A stretch of 64,000 nt of DNA from Augochlora pura (Eukaryota; Arthropoda; Insecta; Hymenoptera; Halictidae), in NCBI RefSeq assembly GCF_028453695.1, contig NC_135772.1:13950001-14014000 (forward strand), read 5' to 3'. Numbering within the stretch: position 1 is the first letter of the stretch; each line of letters begins with the position of its first letter. The position numbers were made by a program, and so were the translations under genes. The notes under the pieces were generated by a model. The model was given only the letters and a program-made list of their open reading frames with translations. It had not been told where the DNA came from and made no database searches. Positions 45,865 to 58,863 of this stretch are shown piece after piece.

Positions 45865-48800
45865 GTCGATTCTCAAACCGGCGGACGTTGAACACTGAAC
45901 CGTGAAACGTTTCGAGACTTCTAAGGACACTTCGTCATAGTCGGACAGACGATTTCTCGTACGAAATTCGCAAGGAACCAACACACGATCAGCCTGGACT
46001 ACCAAATTTCTATTACCATAGAAATAGCATTCGTATCATCTCTAAACACCGAGCCACGAAACGTTTCAAGATTCTAGGAACACTCGAATACAGTTCGTCG
46101 AATAACGGAAAACTGTGAGAAGATCGATTGCAAGCTAGTCGAAATTACCAAGGATCGTTAATTTCCCAGCTAGATTGGAGTTCAACGCTCATTTGTGGAT
46201 GAACCGCGAAGAGGTTCCACACGCGAGATCATTCCGCGTGCAGCCGCGTGGCCTGACATTTTCGAGGAGCAGCCGTTTCGATTTTCCGGGATCGGTCTCT
46301 CGAAGACAGATTAGCCACCAAGGATCACCTCGACGCGATACGTTTGATCCGCGGCGAGATCGATGCCTCTTTTCGGCTGTATTAACAAGTAGAAGAGGCA
46401 GTCAAGTGCTCGTTGCTGCATCGAGCTGCCTAGACTGACAGGAGTTAATAATTCCGGCAGGTTTCGGCCGACTCGGTTCATCGCGCCGCGCACGAGCTAC
46501 CATCCCACCAAAAGCTCTGAATAGGTATATGCATAACGACGAGCCGTGAACTCGAGGAGCCGAAGGCTGGAGCGGCCTGAGCGCATCAGGAAATTCGTGA
46601 TCCAGCCCGTCCGCGCCGCTCGAAACAACTTTCGATCTGATCGACGGGATCGGTGGTCGTGCTGGAAACACTAGACCCGCAAATATTCCCGAAAGTTCAA
46701 GCCGTATAATTCAATTTTGAAAATGTTCTTATCGGCTCAAAAGCAGTTCGAATGGCGATGTTCTAAAATGATATGTGGGAACAATTTCTCAAATGACATT
46801 CTTTTTCCATTTTGTACTGTCCACTTGGTTATATTTCATAGATGTATCGGATGAAAAGTTATTATAAATCGGTGATTGTAATTTTTTAAGATATTGCACT
46901 AAATATCGACTTTAATCTCTCAACTATTTCTTCCTCTATGTTCTACAATTTTTGATACACTCGGTGTCTGTTTTAACTGGAACAGTTTCGGAGAAGTGTT
47001 ATTATAAATAATTATTACATTAGACTAAAATTTCCTGTCCATATCGATTTTGGTCTCGGTTCCTAAGCTGATTCTTACATTAATTTTTTGGACCGTATCT
47101 TTTCGGTTCAACTCTCCGCCGATTCTAGACTGCCAGTATTGTAGAACTAAATATAATAATAACTGTACTATGAAATATAAAATAATGGAACGTGTAGTAC
47201 GATAAAAAAATTGAGAAAACAGAATTTGATTTGGAAATATTGTGATGAATATTTCCTAAAGTCATGTTTCGCTTATCTTAACAAGATATGCATTTTTGTT
47301 TTATCTTCGACCATACAGAGTATACAAGAAATAATTGAAAATGAGTTTACAAAATAATATAAAATTTTGTACAACCTATGTATATTGTAGGGGCACTAAT
47401 AAAAATTTAGGATCGACGCAAAAGATCGACAAAAATTCCTTTCCTTTTGTACAATTATTTATGATAAAGATTTTTCACCGCTTATACCTTAATTTCAAGT
47501 TAGGTTTATTCTAAAATATAAAAGAAAGGAAAGAAATGAAAGATCTAAAACTTTTTCAGATTATGAGGAAACCAGGTTATCTCGAATCAATCTTGACCGA
47601 AGTAGCGTTAAACAAGATCCTAGTGTATCTTCATTTGTTTAGTCTTTAAAGTACGTCGAATTTATCAATGAACTCTTTCGCTAACAAGTACATCTCAAAT
47701 AGGTTCTTCGTAATCTTTTTTTAGCATGTTTATACTGCGCTGTGCATGATGTGTGATTATTTAAAACATATGCGAGATAAAGCTGATATAATCGAGGAAA
47801 ACAGATAAGATAAGATATCGTAGTCTATAAAATATTTCTACTAAAATTATAACTAAACAATGAGTGTTTATAATTCTTATCTGTTGTACCTGACAGATGG
47901 TCTGTCGCTTTGATCATCCAGTGTAAGAATCGCGATGCGATTAGATTGTTGCTTGGTTTTATTAAAGTTATTAAAGAAAGAAAAGGATTGGATGGGAAAT
48001 TGCGTTATTTATAATTAAAACAGTCTTTAGCGGAAAATGCTTGTTATAACTGGTACGAGATCCAGTTAATCATACTCGCGGGTAATCGACGTTTCACTTA
48101 AGAATTGTATTGTACTCCGATCTTGATTATATCATGAGTCTCGATTTAATGGATCTTAATGAACAGTTAAATTCATGAAAATCAAAAGAATCATACGGCG
48201 TAACACACCGTTTCCTTTCTCAAACGAAACCCGTGCTACGGTCTGTAACAATGTTGCACCTCCACCGAAATCCTCGACGAAATCGAATACAACTGCCTCT
48301 CGCTATGTAGAAGGTTACGGTTACACCCTGTACTGCAATAGATGGTCTCTCGACTATGCTACCTCGCGCCTTTATCGGTGACTGTCGATCTCTGCACGCG
48401 TTCCGTGCCATTTTCTTGCGATTCGAACGGATAATCGAGGAACATGAATATCTCGTGTCAAGTACCATAGGTCGTGGTAAAACGGCTTACCGATAAGAAC
48501 ACCATTCGATTTTCGAAAACTATTTATAAATCTTTTATCGCCTGACACGACGTGTGCATACGATATCTAATATTGAATCAATTTAATCGGGTGGTCAAAC
48601 TTTCGCCAGAAAACGTATCCCATCGTTTGCGGTACCTAACTACCAATTTCCTGGCTATCATGCGCTGCTATCGAGATTACGTCGGTTTGGTTAAGTTCAA
48701 GTTCGCGCTTGTTCGAAATAGATGCTCCATATTTGGCCTTCGCATACGATCCGAACTTCCGAATTATATGCGAGCATCCGTATGCCCATGCGCGCATCTA

Positions 48801-50880
48801 AGATACGGCGAAACGAGTATACCCGAATTTTCGTAAGTTTTAGCGGCGAAACAGTTGACTGGCTCTAAGCTTTTTATAATTTCCTTAATGCTACGTAACG
48901 ACGAAAACTTTGTTGTCTGTGGAATAATAGGTAGTTTATTAATTAACCATTGTACATGTTTATATTATACATTATCTGAGTAAAGCTACCCCTTTAATAG
49001 CGTATTATAATGTTTGCATGATTTTCCATTCGAAAAAGAATTTTATCAAAATAATTTTCGTGGGTCAATTATTTATTTCATTTCATAATTCTATACGTAC
49101 CCATATTATTTATACTTTCGTGTATATTCTTATTACTTTGTCCACGACCTTATTTTTACTGATAAGATACAATCCAGAACGACCAGGTATACAGACAGGG
49201 AGTTAAACAAAGTCAAGTGATTGCAATAGATATGATAAGTAAGTTATTATATGCATATGTGGATGATCGTAATCTGTTTGGTTGTTATCAGATATCTTCT
49301 ATAGAAATTGCAGTTGGCTATCACTAAACTGAGTGACTCAATTGGATCGCGATACTTACACAATGAAAAAAAGACGTCGTGTAGAGTTGGTCGTGTCAGA
49401 ACGTGAAAAGTTCCACTATTCTTAGCTCGGTGAATTGCTCGATAGCGGTTTGCTATTGACCTTATGGAGTATCCTGTATACAGGTGCGTGCACTGTCGGG
49501 AACGGGTTGCATGTGCAAGTATGCGTTGCAGAAGGTGTCTGGTATATTGCCAGAGAGCAATATGAAATTGGACTTAGGAGACGACGTACCGGGGCATAGT
49601 ACCAGGAGCAAAGTTACAAGAGATTACGTGCAACTACGAGTATTTGGTTACTTAATGATCGATCAGATTTACACGTTTCTGCGAGGATGTTAGAAACTCC
49701 TCGGTTATGGCGGATCGATTAATGTCTGTAGGCAGCGGGCTCCGATAAACCGTAGAAACCAATTATTCCTACCGTTAATGCAACGATATCGGTTGTTTCA
49801 TAAGATTAGATAACGTTTAAAATTGTAAATAATTGTGATTATGTGATAGTAATGACCTACGGCAATGTTAATAGGCAATTATAGATTTAACGAAGACGGA
49901 TGAAACATTTCAATGCCTTCTAAAGCTTCGAAAGTTTCAGCAACTTTGCTAGCTTCGTGAAATATTCAACGTTACTTTCACGTTTAAGAACTATTTAGCA
50001 AGATTAGAAATTTTTAATGTTTTATGGATTTTCTGGTAGACATAGCAGAGATTTGAAAATCAGATTAATAACATTTAATGAGAAGTACAAGAATAGATTT
50101 GGGTTGATATAAGAGTAATATGAGAGCCCCCACTTTATTATAAAGTGGGTATATACTATAATTTAGTATTGGAAAAAATGTTTGTTACAAGATTTGCCTA
50201 TATCAAGACTCGATATAAAATAATACGCAACATGAGGATTTAGTTTATATTAATAAAAAAGTTCAATACGTGGCAAACTTAATGAAAAGTACATGAAGAT
50301 CTCTGATTTGCTATAGCGTTGCCATTACAAGCCAGGACGAATTCTGATTTCTGACTCCATGTCAAATAATTTTATTGTATGAAGCTTCTTTAAAAATCGA
50401 ATATCGCGCCACGTGTCTCTGATGGCGCTCTAACAAAACTTTTTTACTGCGAAGACGACACTGTCTCACCAGTAAATCGCCAACCAATCAGAGCAAAGAA
50501 AATTTTGTATATTGACTCTCGCTGGTGGATTGAGCTGCGATTCGAAGGTGAGCAGATGTATAACCCATTACTGTACATAGTTTCAGGAATAACCTCACAA
50601 CGGTTTGTTTATTAATATATTTCAGTTAAATGATTTGTTAATGTAAATAGAAGATATGAAAGCAGTGTCAATATTAATTTAATCATTTATGGTTTAACAA
50701 ATGGCAGAAATTTTTTGGTGGAGGAGTAAGAAAAAGGTACAGAGACATAAATCACATAAATATCTCCATAATGTGCATATATTTCATTACATACGTATAA
50801 TTTAATGTATTAAAACTTTAATAATTATTTGAAGGAATGAAGAATTTGATTGGTACTTCAAATTATTGTAAACTATAACG
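45865..50880. other. Intergenic region MINDY gene - KIN17
   Basis: Five kilobases without a gene I can support. The first 800 bases are GC-richer and likely form the MINDY promoter side. The rest is AT-rich. There is a short perfect hairpin at 50129-50149 (CCCACTTTAT / ATAAAGTGGG). Open frames such as 48552-48836 and 49484-49693 have no recognisable content. The KIN17 promoter and 5' UTR lie at the right end. Confidence 0.45.
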
Positions 50881-52167
50881 ATGGGGAAACACGAAGTGGG
50901 AACACCAAAATACATTGCTAACAAAATTAAAGCTAAAGGGCTGCAGAAGTTAAGATGGTATTGTCAGATGTGTCAAAAACAATGCCGGGACGAAAATGGA
51001 TTCAAGTGTCATACAATGTCGGAATCTCATCATAGACAATTGCTATTGTTCGCCGACAATGCACATCGATATATGGATCAGTTTTCTAGGGAATTCTCCC
51101 AAGGTTATTTAAATTTGTTAAAAAGACAATTTGGCACTAGGAGAGTACCAGCTAATCGAGTGTATCAGGAATATATTTCTGACAGAGCACACATACACAT
51201 GAATGCTACGATTTGGGTTACTCTGACAGCATTTGTAAAATGGCTTGGTCGAACTGGACAATGTGTTGTCGATGAGACAGAAAAAGGTATGCTATTTTAC
51301 AAGATCAAATTGCTTACTGATTTTGCTTTATTCGGTTTGTGATGTTGACAATATTCAATTTCAATTATGATTATTTTTGTAGGCTGGTATGTAACGTACA
51401 TTGATAGAGATCCAGAGACTTTAGCAGCGCAAGAGAAGAAAGCCAAGAAGCAAAAGATGGACAAAGATGATGAAGAAAGAATGATGGAATTCATAGAGAA
51501 ACAAGTAGAGAAAGGCCAACAAGAAGGTAGTGGACAAATGGAAACTTTTAAGGAACCATTGACACGTTCTGATGCAGATGCACCTCTAGTTATTGAAATG
51601 AAACTAAACCCGAAACCAAAGTTACTTCTTAATCCTATAAAACAGGAGAAGGATAAAAATAAAGACAAAGGTTCAACTAGTGGAATGTCGACTTTTAATA
51701 TTTCTAATATAAAACGGGAAACATTAAGCGATGAAGAGGAAGAAGCAGTTTTGCTTGAAAAACTAGAGAAATCCAAGTCCAAACTAGATAAGGACGAAGT
51801 CAATAAAGAAGGCTGGTTAAGAGAAGGCTTAACAGTGAAGCTAGTTACAAAAAGCTTAGGAGAAAAGTACTATAAGTCTAAAGGTATAATCGAGTCAGTA
51901 GAAAGTCAAAACTTCGTTGCAAAAGTGAAATTAAAATCTCCAGAGGACGTCGAAAATCATGTTATAAAAGTAGATCAAGAATATTTAGAGACAGTAATAC
52001 CTGCCATTGGAAAAGATGTTTTAGTTCTTTGGGGAAAATATAAAGGAATGAAAGGAGTAGTATACAAACTTCATATAGAAAATTACAGTATTGATGTACA
52101 GCTTAAAAGAGATGGCACCATTATAAAAAAGTTACCATACGAACAAGTTTGTAAATATACAGCGTGA
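50881..52167 (+). CDS. kin17: DNA/RNA-binding protein KIN17
   Basis: KIN17 is a conserved nuclear protein that binds curved DNA and RNA and acts in DNA replication/repair and pre-mRNA processing. Two exons (50881-51286 and 51383-52167) give 396 residues, matching the family length of about 393. The N-terminus has the C2H2 finger (CQMCQKQCRDENGFKCH, with a second His in SESHHRQ). A winged-helix domain follows (FSREFSQGYLNLLKRQFGTR, VYQEYISDRAHIHMNATIW, FVKWLGRTGQC, GWYVTYIDRDPE). Then come a lysine-rich nuclear signal (EKKAKKQKMDKDDEE), an acidic middle, and C-terminal tandem SH3-like/KOW folds (WLREGLTVKLVTKSLGEKYY, GKDVLVLWGKYKGMKGVVY). An AATAAA at 52410-52415 could end the transcript. Confidence 0.96.
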
Positions 52168-54140
52168 TAGTGTGTGACGTAGTTTACATATTGTATACTA
52201 CACCTTTCTCAACAATATATTTATAAATTTTATAAATTTATGCTATCCTTCTAAATATTGTATTGTTTAAGAGTTTTTGTACATATATGTTATAAAATAA
52301 GATCAACATAGAATATAATAACGATTTATATTTCTCCTATGCGAATATTGAAATACTTTCACAAAGATTCAATAATGTTATTTCTTTCTATATATAACAT
52401 TATTTTTTAAATAAATGAATTTAAACGCTATGTGTATACAGTGTTTACTATGTTGACACGTAATTGACATGGTTGAATTAAACTAAATTATAAGACGGAT
52501 TTATTCAATTTTTTCGTATAAATTTGATACTTACCATTATTTGTGATTGTAACTGCACACTGATTGCGGTGAGAAAAATTTACAATGAAGAGGATGATCT
52601 TCCAAACGTTTATACACATGCACAGAAATTATAATACCAAAAATACCGGTATTTTTTATCATATTCAAAAAATTTGAACCATTTGATAAAATAAGTTGTA
52701 ATATCATAACATCAGTACTGCGCGTACGAAGTTCATGGCGCGGCCACCAGAGGGTCAAATCAATTAATTCAAATTGTGTACACATTATACAGACCGGATA
52801 TAAAAACGTCTTAAAAATACTACTTTTCATTAAAAAGAAGAACCATTTCGTATTTTTTAAGAAATTTCATAATTTTTTCGATATATTTTTAAACCTAGAA
52901 AAAAGAAATATTTAATTCTTGCAATTCAGTATTACATTAATTTAATTTGGTATTACAATAATTCTTTTTCTAATTATTATCTACGAATGTTACTCTCAGA
53001 AATTCCTTTCCAGTCAAAATAAACTTGCATTTCCTTAGCGAAAGTAATTCAAAATGAAAAAATGATTTTGATACTTCAATGTTTAAGCAATTATTTTATT
53101 TTTTAGTTCAAGCCAGTGTTACTATTTCCACGTGTAAAATCATAATCTCTTTTTATTCACTGTTTTTAAAATTGATGTAAATAAAAAGGACGTCAAAGAA
53201 TGGGCGTAAAACGGTCTGTGCAATTAAAAGATGTTAAAACTCCTATAAATCTAGAGAAACTAATTTAAAAAAGGGATCGAACGTGTTCACGTGACTACGA
53301 GATGCATGTACTTTGCACTCGCTTCAGTATGAATACCTGTTACGGTTGAGGATATGAGAAAAATACTGTCGCGAAAGACTCAATTCTAGTGTTTATGCAA
53401 CAGCTAAACCGTAGAATGGAATAGTGAGAGTTTCACGTTCGTTTCTATACTTTTGCGGGCTTAGACGAACAGCAGAAACACCACGATCTTTTTTTCTTAA
53501 GTAATCCGGTAATCGACATTCAAGGCAGTCTTTTTGCGAATTAAAAATTCCACTGTGTCAGCGAGTGTGAGCAATGCATTCGTTGTAGGATAACGTAAAC
53601 GAATCATTGCAAAATCACGTTGCACAGTGTCGCGTGTCGCATGTAGGGTCAAATCGGTATACTCGCGAAGTCTCGTCTGTTTCTTTTTGCATTTGCTTGT
53701 TCAATTTGATCTCCTTCTTCTTCAATCTGCTTACGGTTACCGCGAGTTTGGACCAGAAGTTCAATAATTCTTTGTTCAAGTGAATTCATCCATATTAGGG
53801 AACCCAACGTCCCGGTAAGAGTAATACGTATTTTCCTATATTTTACCTTGTGACACATTCTTCGAAGCTTTGTCATGTTACGAGTTATTGTTTACTTAAC
53901 TTCCGCGCGCGGTCCGTGATCCGAGTAGCTATCAGTATCTGAAATCTGAACGCAACAAGAGTTACCATTGCAACTAGTAGAACAAGTTAATTGGGCCTTG
54001 GTTAATATCTTCAATCAACCTTGTTTTGCAGGATGTATCATAGGTTTATTCAGTAAGCTAAACTAAGGAAATATTAGTTTTTTGTCGTCGCAGATGAAAT
54101 AAAAGCAATTGTTGGTCGCAATTTTTAATTGTAAGAAACA
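52168..54140. other. Intergenic region KIN17 - PLC-like gene
   Basis: KIN17 3' UTR with AATAAA (52410-52415), then AT-rich sequence. From about 53270 it is likely promoter and 5' UTR of the PLC-like gene. Open frames on the minus strand (52537-52830, 53649-53876) have no conserved content. Confidence 0.45.
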
Positions 54141-56752
54141 ATGGTCTACTGTTTAGCTATCTTGATACTCATCTCTCCGGTGATAACGATAGGCGAAACT
54201 TTAGCCGTGGGAGCCTGCGATTCATCCACGGCGAATTGTAAGTTTACATCCGATTCCTAAGTTGTAGAACAAGAGCTAATTCTTGTTTTATCGACTTGTT
54301 ATTCTCAGGGCAGTCTCGCATGGGTGTTCTTATCTCTCCCATAATTTCCAAGTCGCATATCAACGAGATCGAGATCTATTGGAACAACGTTGATCTTAAA
54401 CCAGATGAGAAGATTGTACTTCTAGACACCAGTCACCCAGTCTTTCCCATCGTTCTTTACAACGTAACGTCCAATGAGTCGAGTGGTTTAGAAAAGACAG
54501 GGATTCGAGCGGAATTTGTACCTAGCTCACAGCTATCGTTCGTGCGAAGATGTTATAGTAGGTGATGACCGTATCTATCCGACGTTATTTGATCCGTTTA
54601 TATTAAATGAAAATAAAGACACGAAAATACTTTTCGTATTTAAATCGACGATGCCGAAAACTTGTAAGTCCTAACTCTCTTTAAATCTACAACTCCGTCT
54701 ACATCCTTGTCTTGAAATAAATTGTTCATGCTTTCAATTTACTTGTAATTATACAGGATATTGTAATTTAATACAACCACGTAATTATCTTATAAATTAT
54801 ATATTATCCAAAATGGTATTTCAAATAAGACTTGCTCTATTTCCTTTCTAGCTACTGGATATGTTAGTAGAATGAAGTTATGCCATTTTTAAGAGGCTGG
54901 GAATAATATCGTCACAGAACGGGCTACAAGTTTAATTGAATAAAATATTCTACGTACAATTTGGAATAGTTATACTCCAAATAAATTAGAACAATAATTT
55001 TTGTCTAGAATATAGCGTAGCGAAACTAACAGCAGCGGGCGATTTGAAAGATATAGACTGTCTCAAAACGCAGCCGACATGGATGAAGGAGAGGCAGGAT
55101 ATCCTGGGTGCGCGCAGGATCAGCCAAATTTTTCTTCCGGGAACGCACGACTCCGCCTGCTACATGGAGAACGGTAAAGGAAACTTCATCACGAACTCGG
55201 CGATAACACAGGTATTTTTCTGTGAGCTATAAATTACTGGATCTAACAAATTCAGATATTGAAATAGTAATTTGTTTAATTAAAAAATAGTTAATAGTTT
55301 AGTTACAGTTGATATTTTATTAATAAATAAAATACCAACTTTTAGAGATAAAAGCAATACGAATGGTTTTTCCAAGTTCGATGATATATTTTTTTATGCC
55401 ATGTTTAAATAATGTATATACACAAAAAGTTTATTTTACCCCGCGCATTGAACGACTTTGTTTAGTTCAAAGCTAAGAATATTTTAATTCATGTTTGTTT
55501 TCTCTGAAGGTCATTTTTTGAAGTGTTAAAGATCATTGTTATTTTTTTGCACATTAAAGGTGTCGCAGGTCGTTGAATTCGTGTTGACGTGCGCCACAGT
55601 TTCGCGTTGTAAAAAATAGCGATGTTATTCAACACTTAAAAAGAGATGATCTTGACATATCTTTTACAAAAAAAAACTTATATAAAAGATGCATCATTGT
55701 TTTTGAATGAGTTCACAGAATAATTCCGTATAAGATTAATTCGTATAGCTCTTATGATTAAAGCAGAGAAAATTCTTTTTAAAAATTTGACTTTCTTTTC
55801 AAAATAAAACTTCTTTAAAACTAAAGATGCTGGAGAAAACTGTTTATCGGATTCGTATTATCCATATCATGTATTCTTAGGACATAGATATCTTCGGTCA
55901 ACTAATCTACGGTGTCCGATATCTCGACATCAGGGTAGGTCATTATGTTTTATCGGATGAGGTTTGGTGGACTAATCACGGCCCGTTGTACCGATCAGTG
56001 TCCTTGAGAACAGTTGTAGAACAGGTGAAACAGTTTTTGAACAACACCGAGGAAATAGTGATAATGGATATTCGTGAATTCCCAATAGGTAATTTCCGAA
56101 ACGTACGATATATAATAGATTTGTCAGTTTTTTTACTTATAACTGATTCATCGTTGACAGGGTTCAATGATATAGCGACTCATCGTAGGCTAGTGTCGTA
56201 TCTAGAGGATGTATTTCAGGATTATTTCCTGACAAACCGTTACGGATGGACTACCACGTTGAATGATATCTGGTCTTCCGGAAAAAGATTGATAATCGGA
56301 TACGAAAACACGCAAATTGTTCAAGAACACGCTAGCATGTGGCCTTGTGTTCGGCATCAATGGGGTAACGTCAGAAATATCGGGAATTTATATAGACATC
56401 TAAATAATATCGAAAACAGCGACAGGTAGATAAGCTTTACAGTTAGTCTATGGTACACTTTAATAGTTAATTGAACATACAAATCATAGTAGTTATTTGT
56501 TTCAGTGCTTACAGGGTGAGACCAAGATCGGCAATGGCGGAACTGACGGCAGGTTTCGTAGATGTATTGTCCAACCGACTTGGAAGCCTTCGTGACATGG
56601 CGCATAGAGTAAACGCTAATGTTACTAATTGGTACAGCACCATTTGGCAATATTCTGCCAATATTGTGGCAGTGGACTTTGTTAGAAGCACAGGCATCGT
56701 AGAGACCGCCATCAAATCTAATGAAAATCGTCATTTACATTGCCGATATTAG
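54141..56752 (+). CDS. PI-PLC X domain-containing protein, secreted or lumenal
   Basis: Six exons (54141-54237, 54309-54557, 55009-55211, 55881-56088, 56161-56425, 56506-56752) join in frame to 422 residues. A signal peptide (MVYCLAILILISPVITIG) is followed by a beta-rich region of about 110 residues ending in RRCY. The phosphatidylinositol-specific phospholipase C X domain then begins: FLPGTHDSACYMENG carries the first catalytic His and Asp, FGQLIYGVRYLDIRVGHY the conserved acidic strand, TNHGPLY the second His, and EEIVIMDIREFPIGF the family strand. IIGYENTQIV and the closing IVAVDFVRSTGIVETAIKSN complete the barrel. No Y or C2 domain is present, as in PLCXD proteins. Catalytic residues look intact, but the natural substrate of insect members is not known to me. 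Confidence 0.92.
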
Positions 56753-57170
56753 CTACCCTTTGCAATCAGTTACCTTTATCCATTGATGTACATTTGATTC
56801 ATATCTGTATAAATAGAATAAGTTTACGATACATTGTAGCTACATTGACAGATTAATATACTACTCTATAATCATGATTAATAAAATGTAGATGATTACT
56901 AAATAGTAATTTATAAGTGGTACATTAAATCAAGCAATTTCAATAATGCAGTTACGGAAGCATCGCCTAGTTTAGTGGATTCAAAGCGTGAGCTTTTGCA
57001 AAATTATTTATTGTCTGACAATGAGATTTCCGCCGGAAGAACGAATAATGCCTTGAACCAAGGTAGCCGGTGCAGGGAAATTCACCGCGAGTCACGAAAT
57101 AGGATTCCCAGGCGACCTCAGTTCGAAATATGTTCTAAGCATTGTCAGTCAGTGTTTTGATCGAATAAAA

Positions 57171-58788
57171 ATGTTCTCCTCCTCTGTGTTCATCTTCTTC
57201 GTGATTTTTGTATCCTGCATCTTCGCACAGTTTCAAAACTTCTTGAGCGATACGTACGCGACTAACGAAATCAATTGTCCCAATGACAAAATATGCACTT
57301 TCATCGAAAATTGTCCAGCTATAGTCACTCTAATGAACCGGAATCTACTTCACGTACACAGGTAGGCAAATGATATTGTTTTTTAAACTTAGTTTCTTCA
57401 ATGCTGACTTTACGATAAAAGCAATAGAAAATCTTCGAGTGTCAGAAGAGCAATCTTTTTCTGGTTTGTTAATATTAATTCAGGTTTCGTCAAGCGATTT
57501 GTGGCTATGACAATGTCAAAATAAAAGTCTGCTGTGACTTAGAAAGCCGTGTTGCAAATCCAGCGTACGCTCCAGCAGATGGAACATTGTTTAGATCGTC
57601 AAATTTCATTTTGGAGTGTGGAAAAAGTTTCGTCAGCAATAATTTCAATGCTTTAGGAGCGTATCCATTCGTTGCGAGGCTTGGCTTTTACAGTAAGCTT
57701 GTTTGTTAATTCATTTTGTACATTTATGAGAAATATTGCATTATATACTACGCAATTCTTCCATTAGGTACGACTGGGGAAACGAAGTACCCTTGCGGTG
57801 GGGTAATTTTAAACGAACGAACAATATTGACTACTGCAAGTTGTGCACTTTCAACGAGTGACGATTATAAATTGTATGTACAGTATGTTCCGTTTTCTAT
57901 TTCATTCAAAACTTCTCTTATTATTTTAACAGGAATTTTGTACTTGTTGGGGAATTTAATCCCGAAACTGATCCAGAGTGTACCGCTCGGAAATATAATA
58001 TATCGTATATCATAAAACATCCCAATTATCAAACGAATACATTTGCTAATAACATAGCAATGTTACGGTTGCGAGAACCAATACAATATACTGGTAATTT
58101 ATAGACCCCAACTTAAGGTGTTTTCTTACTTATAATATAATTTGTAAATAATATATTTACTTATAATATACGTTATAAGCCTATATAATTACTTGTTTAT
58201 AAAGATGTAGAACATATTTTGTTTAGAAACTGTACAGCCAATATGTCTACCTCCCAAAGATATAAATCCAAGTGGTGATTCTGTTCTTGTTGGGTGGGGA
58301 AAACTTTCCAGTCAAAAAAGTAAGAAATGAATTAATGATGATGGGTTGACAAGTATGTAAGCGGGATGATAATGTATTTCAATTTCATTTAAGTCAAATC
58401 TTGTCAACAACAATCTTTGAAAATGATAATTACATCAATTCAGGAATGTTCAAGTTATTATACACAAGGATACTCGGTAGAGCTTTGTGCAATAGGAGAT
58501 GAAATGCCTTGCTCTGGGTATAGTGGAAGTCCTCTTTTATATAAATATGGCGATGCTTATTTTTTGGTAAGAATTATATGCTATGTTCTTTGATTTTGGA
58601 AACTTTGATATATTTACAATAAATTCATTTATATTTATACTTGACTTACAAATTGATAACAGTTATTTGTACACAATTTTCAGTTAGGCATCCTGTCATA
58701 TGGTTCCGATTGTGACTCAACTGCCAACTACCCATCAGTCTTCATCAATGTTCAAAGATATATACGCTGGATTTTAGAAAATTGTTAA
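57171..58788 (+). CDS. CLIP-domain serine protease homologue (catalytically dead)
   Basis: Seven exons (57171-57361, 57484-57692, 57768-57873, 57933-58093, 58227-58319, 58394-58567, 58688-58788) give 344 residues. A signal peptide (FSSSVFIFFVIFVSCIFA) precedes a CLIP domain with six cysteines (CPNDKICTFIENC.. AICGY..CC). The trypsin-like domain starts near GAYPFVARLGFY. The usual TAAHC reads TTASC, the DIALL reads NNIAML and the GDSGGPL reads GYSGSPL. His57 and Asp102 are therefore lost, while the Ser position is kept. Such homologues act as cofactors in the prophenoloxidase and Toll cascades. The usual activation site R|IVGG is absent or unrecognisable. The last acceptor must be TTAG at 58687, because the CAG four bases earlier gives a quick stop. 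It converges on lin-52. Confidence 0.9.
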
Positions 58789-58863
58789 TTATATGGATGA
58801 AAAACTAATTACCATATGTATTACATGAATGTCAACTTACATTTCATGTCTATCAATCCAAGA

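Noticed and set aside
45655..46005. Longer MINDY first exon starting at an upstream ATG
   Set aside because: The frame extends upstream and could be used, but MEEPEETEE at 45864 is a cleaner acidic N-terminus and the upstream stretch shows no family similarity.
51297..51803. 168-codon minus-strand frame
   Set aside because: It is the serine-rich antisense shadow of the lysine/glutamate-rich KIN17 exon 2.
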